Notes under the pieces: model-generated | What the model saw: the letters and a program-made list of their open reading frames with translations, nothing else | What the model was told of the DNA's origin: nothing | Databases searched by the model: none | Assembly: GCA_036563245.1 (NCBI GenBank) | Contig: DATCMU010000016.1 | Location: forward strand, 1 to 11,227 | Source of the DNA: DATCMU01 sp036563245 | GTDB lineage: Bacteria; Pseudomonadota; Alphaproteobacteria; Rhizobiales; Devosiaceae | DNA length: 11,227 nt | Direction: 5' to 3' | In this document: one piece after another, positions 1 through 6,569 of the stretch | How the letters are laid out: each line of letters opens with the position of its first letter | How positions within the stretch are numbered: position 1 is the stretch's first letter | Position numbers and translations under genes: made by a program

Positions 1-141
1 GAGAATCCAGGCGCTCAGCCAAAGGGGGATGAATCCGTCGACGAAACCGGCATTGCGCAGGGTCGCGATGCCGGAAACGATTAGCGACATGAGCGCCGAC
101 AGGATGAATCCGAACAGGACAGGGGCGAAACGGGCAGGCAT
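1..141 (-). CDS. DUF2798 family membrane protein, 5' part only
   Basis: The minus strand encodes 47 residues beginning MPARFAPVLFGFILSALMSL and running off the left edge of the window. One hydrophobic helix covers about residues 7-25. The string SLIVSGIATLRNAG, followed by GF..GFIPLWLSAW, matches my memory of the DUF2798 family: short two-helix inner-membrane proteins of unknown function. The start ATG at 139-141 has a GGAG on the minus strand (149-152) with 7 nt spacing. The gene diverges from a LysR-type regulator, which commonly controls its divergent neighbour, so this is the likely target. Only about half of a normal-length protein is visible. The family is fairly sure; the function is unknown. 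Confidence 0.75.
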   Translation of the reverse strand, partial: MPARFAPVLFGFILSALMSLIVSGIATLRNAGFVDGFIPLWLSAWIL

Positions 142-251
142 ATCGTAGCTCCGATTGACAACTGCCTGCCAAATAGTCCCGGAAGCCATCTTGCGGAACG
201 CGCAGCATTCGCATCTTATCCGTGCATGAAACGCCATATCGGAGCGCGCAA
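142..251. promoter_or_regulatory. Divergent promoter region, DUF2798 / lysR
   Basis: The 110 bp between two divergent start codons must hold both promoters and is where a LysR protein normally binds. It contains ATTG-N13-CAAAT (154-174), a loose dyad whose left end overlaps a TTGACA (155-160). I see no convincing -10 at 16-18 bp from that TTGACA, and no clean T-N11-A dyad, so the site is only a suggestion. A GGAG at 241-244 serves the LysR gene and a minus-strand GGAG at 149-152 serves DUF2798. Confidence 0.35.
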
Positions 252-1148
252 ATGCCTGACTTCAATCTCCTGGTTACGCTGGACGTGCTGTTGTCGGAGG
301 GAAGTGTGGCCGGCGCGGCGCGGCGCCTGCGGCTAAGCCCTTCGGCTATGAGCCGAGCGCTGGCCCGTCTGCGCGAAGTTACCGGCGATCCGTTGCTGGT
401 CCGGGCCGGCCGGCGACTGGTTCCGACGCCACGCGCTCTCGAGCTGCGCACGCAGGTTGGAACCGTTGTCGAAGGTGCGCGAGCCATTCTGCGTCCGGCT
501 GAAAAGCTCGATCTCGCGACGCTCGAGCGGCACTTCGTCCTGCGTACGAGCGAAGGATTCGTGGAGACCTTTGGACCGCGCTTGCTTGCCCGGATCCGCG
601 ACGAGGCGCCGGGCGTGACCCTCCAGTTTGTGTCCAAGCCCGACAAGGAAAGCACGCCTTTGCGCGAAGGTGAAGTGGACCTGGAGACCGGGGTGATCGA
701 CCTGACGACGGCACCAGAAGTGCGAGCAATGCCCTTGTTCGAGGACCGCTGGGTTGGCGTGGCGCGAGACGGACACCCTGTTCTCGACGCGCGCATGACG
801 CTCAAGCGCTATGGAGACGCCGAACACATCCAGATTCTTCGCAGGGGGCTCCATAGCTCCGAAGTGGACGATGCGGCCCAGACCGCGGGAGCGGCGCGCC
901 GTATCGGCATCACCGTCAACGGATTTGCAGCAGCTATTACGCTCTCGCGGGATACCGAGCTGGTTGCGACCGTGCCCGAGCGCCACACCGAAGGATTGCG
1001 TCGCGGCGTCAGCACCTTCGCGCTGCCCTTCCCGATAGAGGGGTTCACGATATCCATGCTGTGGCATCCGCGAATGGACGGTGACCTGGCGCATAGGTGG
1101 CTGCGCTCGTGCTTACGCAGCGCCTGCGCCTCACCAAAGCGGCACTGA
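252..1148 (+). CDS. LysR-family transcriptional regulator
   Basis: A 298-residue DNA-binding regulator with the normal LysR length (about 300). The N-terminal winged HTH is clear at residues 1-60: FNLLVTLDVLLSEGSV, then AARRLRLSPSAMSRALARLR, then LLVRAGRRLVPTPRA. The rest, from about residue 80, is the periplasmic-binding-protein-like effector domain, ending in a typical WHPRMDGDLAHRWLR segment. The frame is open from 222, but I prefer ATG 252: GGAG at 241-244 sits 7 nt upstream, and MPDFNLLVTLDVL is where family members usually begin. It diverges from the DUF2798 gene, which it probably controls (inference from arrangement). The inducer cannot be told from sequence. Confidence 0.93.
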   Translation: MPDFNLLVTLDVLLSEGSVAGAARRLRLSPSAMSRALARLREVTGDPLLVRAGRRLVPTPRALELRTQVGTVVEGARAILRPAEKLDLATLERHFVLRTSEGFVETFGPRLLARIRDEAPGVTLQFVSKPDKESTPLREGEVDLETGVIDLTTAPEVRAMPLFEDRWVGVARDGHPVLDARMTLKRYGDAEHIQILRRGLHSSEVDDAAQTAGAARRIGITVNGFAAAITLSRDTELVATVPERHTEGLRRGVSTFALPFPIEGFTISMLWHPRMDGDLAHRWLRSCLRSACASPKRH

Positions 1149-1261
1149 ACTATACCTGGCATCCTGTGCACGAATGAAGTGCAAACGATGCGCGTTCCGC
1201 ATGGTTCGTGCTGGTCGTAGGAAAGTGGCGTTCTTTCACCACCAACCCACGAGGGCACTAG

Positions 1262-2056
1262 ATGACTACGATCGCTACGTCGGCCCCGGCCGTCGGCAAC
1301 TTCCACCCAAATGCAATGACATCAGACCCGCGGACGACCGACCGTTCCGCAGAGCGCTTCAAAGACGCCCAGTTTCTCGCGCGTCTGACCGGCCTGTTCT
1401 TCCTTCTCACTTACGCCACATCCATTCCGCCGGTGCTTACGCTCTACGTTCCGGCGCTGAGCGATCCGGCCTTCGTGCTGAGTGGCGCACCCGATATGGG
1501 GCTGACCTGGGGCGCAATCCTCGAGATCCTTCTCATCTTCTTCAACATCGCCTCCGCGGTGGCGATCTACCCGGTGCTGAAACGGCGCTTCCCTGTGCTG
1601 AGCCTCGCCTTCGTGAGCGCCAGAATCATGGAAAGCGCGTTCATCGCGATGGGCATCGTCGCGGTACTGGCCTTGGGCACCCTGCGATTGCAGGCCGGCG
1701 AGGCGGATCCGGCCGCCCTGACCGTCGTCGGACAGGCGCTCGTCGCGATCCACGACTGGACCTTCAAGATGGGCCCGGGCGTCGTGGTCGGCTTCGGCAA
1801 CGGCATCATCCTTGGCTACATGATGTGGAGGACCCGCCTACTGCCGCGCTTCGTCTCGATCCTCGGCCTTATCGGCGGACCGGCCCTCCTCGCCGGCAGC
1901 ATCGGCGTAATGCTCGGTTCCTTCGAGTTCGGCTCGACCATTCATAGCCTGACTGTTACTCCCGAGTTCTTCTGGGAACTGACGCTTGGCATCTGGCTGC
2001 TGGTCCGCGGCTTCAACGCCGCGGCACTGTCCGCCCTCGATGCCCGGCAGTCGTGA
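1262..2056 (+). CDS. DUF4386 domain membrane protein
   Basis: A 264-residue integral membrane protein with a polar N-terminus of about 40 residues followed by six hydrophobic segments, at roughly 41-66, 85-108, 117-144, 160-184, 200-222 and 237-252. The spacing, ARIMES in helix 3, LLPRFVSILGLIGGPALLAG in helix 5 and the terminal FFWELTLGIWLLVRGF fit DUF4386, a family of unknown function. ATG 1262 is supported by GAGG at 1251-1254 with 7 nt spacing; a second Met at 1316 is possible but has no better site. The gene is monocistronic or the first part of the LuxR locus: a terminator-like hairpin follows at 2137-2164. DUF4386 genes near MalT-like regulators are familiar to me, so a functional link is likely but unproven. 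Confidence 0.85.
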   Translation: MTTIATSAPAVGNFHPNAMTSDPRTTDRSAERFKDAQFLARLTGLFFLLTYATSIPPVLTLYVPALSDPAFVLSGAPDMGLTWGAILEILLIFFNIASAVAIYPVLKRRFPVLSLAFVSARIMESAFIAMGIVAVLALGTLRLQAGEADPAALTVVGQALVAIHDWTFKMGPGVVVGFGNGIILGYMMWRTRLLPRFVSILGLIGGPALLAGSIGVMLGSFEFGSTIHSLTVTPEFFWELTLGIWLLVRGFNAAALSALDARQS

Positions 2057-2089
2057 GGTCGGTTGAACGACATCAGACTCCAACGGCCA

Positions 2090-2122
2090 GCGATGTCGCG
2101 TCTCGTCGTAGCGGGACATCGC
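2090..2122. repeat. 8-bp inverted repeat before the terminator
   Basis: GCGATGTC (2090-2097) and its exact reverse complement GACATCGC (2115-2122) are separated by 17 nt in the DUF4386-LuxR gap. It could be a weak hairpin in the 3' end of the DUF4386 transcript or an operator. One such pair is not far above chance in a region of this size. Confidence 0.35.
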
Positions 2123-2136
2123 CGATCTCATGACTG

Positions 2137-2164
2137 GAAAGGGAGGGCCCAGGCCCTCCCTTTC
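2137..2164 (+). terminator. Rho-independent-type terminator hairpin after the DUF4386 gene
   Basis: GAAAGGGAGGGCC (2137-2149) and GGCCCTCCCTTTC (2152-2164) form a perfect 13-bp inverted repeat with only CA between the arms. Allowing for the loop, about 12 pairs can form. A-rich bases open the stem and TTT closes it, the usual two-way terminator pattern. It lies 80 bp after the DUF4386 stop and 52 bp before the chosen LuxR start. There is no long U-tract after it, so efficiency is uncertain. Confidence 0.75.
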
Positions 2165-2180
2165 GCCTGTTTGCCCGCTT

Positions 2181-2207
2181 GCATTGGAAACAAGGCGGGT
2201 CCAATGC
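2181..2207. promoter_or_regulatory. 8-bp inverted repeat just upstream of the LuxR start
   Basis: GCATTGGA (2181-2188) and TCCAATGC (2200-2207) are exact reverse complements with an 11-nt spacer, ending 9 nt before ATG 2217. The 19-bp centre-to-centre distance is about two helical turns, which suits a dimeric regulator. Alternatively it is a hairpin in the leader whose loop contains AAGGCGGG, the only Shine-Dalgarno-like run nearby. Both readings imply control of the regulator itself. No experimental or comparative support is available here. Confidence 0.45.
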
Positions 2208-2216
2208 TTTGACAAC

Positions 2217-4889
2217 ATGGCCGTGCCGCTCGTTGCAACAAAGCTGAACCTGCCAGTTCTGCGGCCCCGCGTCGTGTCGCGGTCGCGGCTGCGTGATTTG
2301 CTCGATCGCGGACTCGAAACCAGGTTGACTCTGATCTCGGCGCCGGCTGGCTTTGGCAAGACGACGCTCCTCGCCGACTGGCTGGCCCATGCCGCGCGGC
2401 CCGGCCTCACCGTCGCCTGGCTCTCGCTCGATGAACGCGACAACGAGCCGTCCGCGTTCTGGCCCCATGTGGTCGCCGCGCTGCAGGTGGCCTCCACCAG
2501 GGGTGGCGCAAGCTTTCGTGATCTGCCCTCCTCTTTGCAGCCAGACCAAGGATTCCTCGCGATCCTCGTCAACCAGCTGGCAGAAGGTGAAACGCCCCTG
2601 ATTCTCGTCCTTGACGATCTCCACCTCGTCGACCGGGAAGATATTCACGAGCAGCTTGGATTCCTGGTTGAGCACCTGCCGCCCCACGTCCGCGTTGTTG
2701 TCAGCACCCGCGCCGACCCCGGCCTACCGCTCGCCCGGCTAAGGGTGCGCGGCGACCTCACCGAGATCCGCTCCGCCGACCTGCGTTTCACCGCCGAGGA
2801 AGCGGCGACCTACCTCAACGACGTCATGCATCTCGGTCTCTCCGCTGCCGACGCCGCGACGCTCGAGCGCAAGACCGAAGGGTGGATTGCGGCCCTGCAA
2901 CTCGCGGTGCTCTCCCTCGAAGGCCGCGACGACGCCACCGCCTTTATCGAGGACTTTGCGGGAAGCGGCCGCTACGTCGTCGACTACCTTGTCGACGAGG
3001 TGCTCGCCCGTCTCCCCGGCGAGCTTCGCGCCTTCCTCATGACCACGTCGGTCCTGCGCCGCATAAGCGCGCCGCTTTGCGACGCCATCACCGCGGAGCC
3101 GGGCACCGGCCGAAAGATGCTCGACCGTCTCGAGCGCCAGAACCTCTTCCTGGTTCCGCTCGACGGCCACCGCCAGTGGTTCCGCTACCACCACTTGTTC
3201 GCCGACGTCCTGCGCGCCCACCGAACCGACTCGCAGACCGAGCTGTTGCCCGTCATCCATCGCCGGGCAAGTGAATGGTTCGAAGCCCATGGCCAACGCG
3301 CCGAGGCGATACATCACGCGCTCGAGGCGCGCGACTTCGGATGGGCTGCAGAACTGATCGAGCGCGCCATCCCCGACATGCGCAAACACCGGCAGGAGGC
3401 ACTCTTTCGTGCCTGGATGAAGGCGATGCCCGACGACATTGTCGCCGAGCGCCCGATCCTCGGCGTCGCCTTTGCCGGTGTGCTGGTGTCGCTCGGCGTC
3501 TTCGACGGCGTCGAAGAGCGCCTCCTGGCGGCGGAGGCCGAGGGCGCGAAACTTGAAAATCCCGAAGCCCTGCTCGCCCAGATCGAACTCTATCGCACGG
3601 CGCTTGCCCAAGCGCGCGGCGACATCGAGGGCACGGCAAGCCATGCCCACCGCGTGCTCGCCCTGGCTCCTCCAGATGATCATCTCGCCCGTGCCAGCGC
3701 GGCAGGTTTTCTCGGCATCATTTCGTGGACAGCGGGAGAGCTTGAAGACGCGATCGGCTTCTGGACCGACTGCCGAGATGGCCTGCGCAATCAGGGTCAC
3801 ATTGCCGACGTTCAGGGGACGACGATCGCCCTCGCCGATATCCGGATGACACAGGGGAGATTGCGCGATGCCATGCATGCCTGCGCAGACGCGCTGGACA
3901 TTGCGAGCGAGCACGGCAGGCTGGTGGCGCGCGGCACGGCCGACATCCATGCCAGCCTGGCCATGCTCCACCTCGAACGCGGCGCGTTGGAGGTGGCACG
4001 CGAGCACCTGGCCAAAAGCAGTGACCTTGGCGAGGTGCTCGGCTTGCCCCAATATCCGTACCGCCTGCGGGTCGCCCAGGCTGGCCTGGCGCGGGCCGAA
4101 GGCAGGCCGACGGATGCGCTGACTTTGCTGCGGGAGGCGGAGCGACGCTATGTCAGCGATTTCTTCCCCAATGTGCGGCCCATCCCGGCCTTGATTGCAA
4201 ATGTCAAGATCCGGCTAGGACATCTCGATGAGGCCGATCGCTGGTCGCGAGCGGCAGGTGTTACGGTTGAAGACGCACCGAGCTATCTGCGGGAATTCGA
4301 ACATATCACCCTTGCGCGGCTGCTCATCGCCCATGGTGGAGCGGAGGCCATCGACAAGGCACTCGGTCTCATCGATCGGCTCAGCCAAGACGCCGCCAGG
4401 GGTGGGCGCGGCGCGAGCCAGATAACGCTATCGATCCTGGCAGTCCTAGCCCATCACGCGCGGCATGACTTGCGTCTTGCCCTTGAGTCCCTTCGCCGCG
4501 CGATCAGCCTAGCCGAGCCCGAAGCGATCCGGCGCCCCTTTCTCGATGAGGGAGAAAGGCTGGCGGGCCTTTTCGGGCAGTTGAGCAAGCCGGAGCGTGC
4601 CACCGCCTTCGTGTCGAGCCTTGTGCCCCCGGCCGGCACTCCTTCACCGCCGCGGGCAGCCGACCATCCCGCACTGATCGAGCCACTCAGTGACCGGGAG
4701 AGCGATGTCCTACGCATGCTCCGCAGCGATCTCAGCGGCCCTGACATTGCGCGGGAGCTCGCCATATCGCTCAATACCCTGCGCACCCACACCAGGAACA
4801 TTTTCGAAAAGCTGGGTGTGAACAGCCGGAGAGCCGCGGTTCGACGTGCCGAGGAGATGCGCCTCTTCGCTCGGGACACCCGCCCTTAG
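2217..4889 (+). CDS. MalT-like LuxR-family ATP-dependent transcriptional regulator
   Basis: An 890-residue cytoplasmic signal-transduction ATPase of MalT size (MalT is about 900). Residues 1-30 carry the usual family opening (VATKLNLPVLRPRVVSRSRL). Walker A APAGFGKT lies at 42-49 and Walker B LILVLDDLHLV at 128-138. A winged-helix/helical part follows to about 370 (FLVPLDGHRQWFRYHHLFADVLR is typical), then a helical TPR-like sensor region to about 790. A GerE/LuxR HTH closes the protein at about 824-883 (LSDRESDVLRML, SGPDIARELAISLNTLRTHTRNI, KLGVNSRRAAVRRA). Such proteins bind an inducer and ATP, oligomerise and activate transcription. The frame is open back to 2130, but those extra 29 codons would be encoded by the terminator hairpin and lack family similarity, so ATG 2217 is chosen. 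No good ribosome site lies at normal distance, so translation may be weak or leaderless. The inducer is unknown; likely targets are the flanking membrane genes. Confidence 0.93.
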   Translation: MAVPLVATKLNLPVLRPRVVSRSRLRDLLDRGLETRLTLISAPAGFGKTTLLADWLAHAARPGLTVAWLSLDERDNEPSAFWPHVVAALQVASTRGGASFRDLPSSLQPDQGFLAILVNQLAEGETPLILVLDDLHLVDREDIHEQLGFLVEHLPPHVRVVVSTRADPGLPLARLRVRGDLTEIRSADLRFTAEEAATYLNDVMHLGLSAADAATLERKTEGWIAALQLAVLSLEGRDDATAFIEDFAGSGRYVVDYLVDEVLARLPGELRAFLMTTSVLRRISAPLCDAITAEPGTGRKMLDRLERQNLFLVPLDGHRQWFRYHHLFADVLRAHRTDSQTELLPVIHRRASEWFEAHGQRAEAIHHALEARDFGWAAELIERAIPDMRKHRQEALFRAWMKAMPDDIVAERPILGVAFAGVLVSLGVFDGVEERLLAAEAEGAKLENPEALLAQIELYRTALAQARGDIEGTASHAHRVLALAPPDDHLARASAAGFLGIISWTAGELEDAIGFWTDCRDGLRNQGHIADVQGTTIALADIRMTQGRLRDAMHACADALDIASEHGRLVARGTADIHASLAMLHLERGALEVAREHLAKSSDLGEVLGLPQYPYRLRVAQAGLARAEGRPTDALTLLREAERRYVSDFFPNVRPIPALIANVKIRLGHLDEADRWSRAAGVTVEDAPSYLREFEHITLARLLIAHGGAEAIDKALGLIDRLSQDAARGGRGASQITLSILAVLAHHARHDLRLALESLRRAISLAEPEAIRRPFLDEGERLAGLFGQLSKPERATAFVSSLVPPAGTPSPPRAADHPALIEPLSDRESDVLRMLRSDLSGPDIARELAISLNTLRTHTRNIFEKLGVNSRRAAVRRAEEMRLFARDTRP

Positions 4890-4926
4890 CGGCACCGGCA
4901 ACAATAAATGCGAAATGCCGCCTGTG

Positions 4927-4959
4927 CTCACCAGATGTGGTGAGGTCGGCTCACCACAT
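4927..4959. promoter_or_regulatory. Three-armed inverted-repeat element (alternative hairpins) before the 5018 cluster
   Basis: ATGTGGTGAG (4935-4944) is the exact reverse complement of CTCACCACAT (4950-4959), with a 5-nt loop. The GGTGAG inside it is also complementary to an upstream CTCACC (4927-4932). The middle arm can therefore pair with either neighbour but not both, as in attenuators and tandem operator half-sites. ATGCCGC also occurs on both sides. The element lies 38 bp after the LuxR stop and about 58 bp before ATG 5018, a plausible site for control of the downstream cluster. The role is inferred. Confidence 0.5.
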
Positions 4960-5017
4960 GCCGCGTCATGGTCCTTCCCGGCGGACGAAAGTTCGCGCCC
5001 CAACGCTAAGGACCACC

Positions 5018-5275
5018 ATGACAACGACGCGCTCTTCGCGCTCCGGGCCGCCTGACCATCCGGGAACCTACGATATTCGTCTGCGCGGATTGCTCGACCG
5101 GCACTGGGCCAAGCGTCTGGGGGTGCCCGAACTGATTCACCAGCCCGACGGCACCACCCTGCTGCGCGGCGTGCCCGCCGACCAGGCGGTGCTGCACGGC
5201 CTGCTTCAGCGCATCCGCGATCTCGGAGTGCATCTGATCTCGGTGACTCATATCCCCGCCAGAACGCTCAAATGA
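5018..5275 (+). CDS. Conserved 85-residue soluble protein, function unknown
   Basis: A small cytoplasmic protein with no signal peptide or membrane helix. After a polar tail of about 15 residues, the predicted order is strand (TYDIRLRG), loop with W and a conserved-looking H, strand-turn-strand (ELIHQPDGTTLLRGV), helix (ADQAVLHGLLQRIRDLG) and strand (VHLISVTHI). I recall short proteins with the same DGTT-L-G-ADQ-ALHGLL-IRDLG-LISV pattern in actinobacteria and Chloroflexi, always unnamed. ATG 5018 is favoured over the longer open frame from 4937 because AAGGA (5008-5012) precedes it by 5 nt and the longer version would read through the inverted-repeat element. It is the first gene of a cluster of membrane proteins. 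A small regulatory or binding protein is a guess only. Confidence 0.82.
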   Translation: MTTTRSSRSGPPDHPGTYDIRLRGLLDRHWAKRLGVPELIHQPDGTTLLRGVPADQAVLHGLLQRIRDLGVHLISVTHIPARTLK

Positions 5276-5298
5276 CCACCCAAATCAAGGAGACCACC

Positions 5299-5982
5299 AT
5301 GACCCCCACTCCCCTGTCCACCGCCGATAATCTGGTCCGCGCCACAGGTCCGTTCGCCATCATGGCGGGGCTGATCTTCGCCGGGATCCAGCCGATCCAC
5401 CCGCCCGATTTCGTTGCCTCCGTCACTACCACGCCCTGGGCGGTGGTCATCTCGCTCAAGCTCGCCATGTGCCTGTTCTTCATGATCGCCACCGCGGGAC
5501 TCTTTGCCCGGCAGGTGAGCAAGGCCGGTTGGCTCGGACTAGTCGCTTTTGCCGCTTTCGGACTCTCCTGGTGGCTGCAGACCGGCTTCGTCTTTGCCGA
5601 ACTCTTCGTCCTGCCACCCCTGGCCAGTGTATCGCCGGCGTTCGTCGACAGCTTCCTCGGCATTGTGAACCAGCAACCCGGCACGCTCGATATCGGCGCC
5701 TCCAGTGCGGTCTATGGCGTGGTCGGACTGCTGTACCTCGTTGGCGGCATATTGCTGGGCCTGACGACGCTACGCGCCGGCTTGCTGCCGCGCCTGCCTT
5801 CGGTCATGCTGGCGGTCACGGCCTTGGCCACGCCGGCGGCCGCGCTGCTTCCCCACGAGTTCCAGCGTTACGTTGCCATCCCCATGGGCATCGCCTTCAT
5901 CTGGCTCGGTTTTGCCCTCTGGTTCCCGCGCAACGCAACCTCTGGATCCTCGAGTGCCACGACCGCAGTCGCGGCGGCTTAG
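5299..5982 (+). CDS. Six-helix integral membrane protein, uncharacterised
   Basis: A 227-residue membrane protein with hydrophobic segments at about 19-37, 47-70, 77-97, 134-160, 165-186 and 193-211, and a low-complexity Ser/Ala tail (GSSSATTAVAAA). The segment AGLLPRLPSVMLAVTALATPAAALL recalls the LLPRFVSILGLIGGPALLAG segment of the DUF4386 protein at 1262, so the two may be distantly related (inference from two short stretches). ATG 5299 has a strong AAGGAG (5287-5292) at 6 nt. An ATG at 5272 that overlaps the previous stop has no ribosome site, so it is rejected. The preceding gene ends only 23 nt upstream, which indicates cotranscription. No catalytic motif is seen; the substrate is unknown. 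Confidence 0.83.
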   Translation: MTPTPLSTADNLVRATGPFAIMAGLIFAGIQPIHPPDFVASVTTTPWAVVISLKLAMCLFFMIATAGLFARQVSKAGWLGLVAFAAFGLSWWLQTGFVFAELFVLPPLASVSPAFVDSFLGIVNQQPGTLDIGASSAVYGVVGLLYLVGGILLGLTTLRAGLLPRLPSVMLAVTALATPAAALLPHEFQRYVAIPMGIAFIWLGFALWFPRNATSGSSSATTAVAAA

Positions 5983-5992
5983 CCGGCATCAT

Positions 5993-6020
5993 TTGCGAGC
6001 GGCCGAAATGCTGCTCGCAA
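5993..6020 (+). promoter_or_regulatory. Strong intra-cluster stem-loop
   Basis: TTGCGAGC (5993-6000) and GCTCGCAA (6013-6020) are exact reverse complements. Three more pairs (one G-U, two G-C) extend the stem inward to 11 pairs around a six-base loop CGAAAT. A C/T-rich stretch (CCCCTCTTTCTGTT) follows, and the next ribosome site (GAGGAG) starts at 6041. It may act as a partial terminator or an mRNA-stabilising/processing hairpin between the 5299 and 6054 genes. The U-run is too poor to call a firm terminator. Confidence 0.5.
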
Positions 6021-6053
6021 CCCCTCTTTCTGTTCTGGTCGAGGAGACCTCGT

Positions 6054-6494
6054 ATGCGTCCGTTCTCCACCCTGCGCCTCACGCTCCTTCGCGGCTGCTA
6101 TGCCGTCCTTGTCGTCGGTCTGTCGCTCCGTTACGTACCGGTCTTCGTTGAGGGCCTTTACACTCTGCCGCGCATGGATGGCGTGGTCGTGGCACTGCTC
6201 AGCGCCATGGGACTGCTCTCTGTCGTCGGTCTGTTCTCGCCGGTCCGCATGCTACCCCTGCTGATCTTCGAGGTCGCCTGGAAGCTGATCTGGGTATCCA
6301 CCGTGGCCCTGCCCAAGTGGCTGGATGGTGCACTCGACGAGGCTACGCTCTCGATCCTCTTCAACTGCGCCGTGGTGTTGCCATTTGTCTTCATCGTGCC
6401 TTGGCGGCATGTCGGCGTGACCTTTCTGACCGCCGCCGATCCTCATTGGTCATCGGTCGAGCCCAACACCGCCCGGCCGCAAAAGGTGCGGTGA
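6054..6494 (+). CDS. Four-helix membrane protein, conserved hypothetical
   Basis: A 146-residue integral membrane protein with helices at about 10-31, 42-60, 62-82 and 98-117. Features include GLSLRYVPVF, a polar EVAWKLIW in or next to helix 3, PKWLDG after it, and a terminal IVPWRHV followed by a hydrophilic tail. I recall short proteins with the same LPLLLFE..WKLIW..ALP pattern in proteobacteria, without a known role. The frame is open from far upstream, but ATG 6054 has GAGGAG (6041-6046) at 7 nt, and everything before it overlaps the preceding gene in another frame. It could be mistaken for DoxX, but I do not see DoxX motifs. Confidence 0.8.
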   Translation: MRPFSTLRLTLLRGCYAVLVVGLSLRYVPVFVEGLYTLPRMDGVVVALLSAMGLLSVVGLFSPVRMLPLLIFEVAWKLIWVSTVALPKWLDGALDEATLSILFNCAVVLPFVFIVPWRHVGVTFLTAADPHWSSVEPNTARPQKVR

Positions 6495-6569
6495 TGAACA
6501 GCGCAATCGCGGCTCGATCGTCCCCACTCCGATCTGACTTATCCACCCTCCGACCATAGGACTCTCGAG

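Noticed and set aside
333..1094. 253-codon minus-strand frame opposite the LysR gene
   Set aside because: A shadow frame; the LysR product is unmistakable on the plus strand.
1167..1183. TGCAC-N7-GTGCA dyad after the LysR gene
   Set aside because: Five-base arms are expected by chance and no T-run follows, so it is not called a terminator or operator.
2209..2214. TTGACA resembling a -35 box
   Set aside because: It lies 2 nt before the regulator start codon, so it cannot serve that gene.
2130..2216. N-terminal extension of the LuxR regulator from ATG 2130
   Set aside because: It would be encoded by the terminator-like hairpin at 2137-2164, has no ribosome site and no family similarity; the family begins near Met 2217.
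2739..4052. 437-codon minus-strand open frame opposite the LuxR gene
   Set aside because: A shadow of high-GC coding on the plus strand; the plus-strand product has clear domains and the minus product resembles nothing.
5469..6053. Upstream extension of the 6054 membrane protein
   Set aside because: Lies out of frame across the 5299 gene, is Arg-rich and non-membrane, and ATG 6054 has a strong ribosome site.
6494..6559. 21-codon frame starting with ATG overlapping the previous stop
   Set aside because: Too short, no recognisable product, and no good ribosome site; probably chance.
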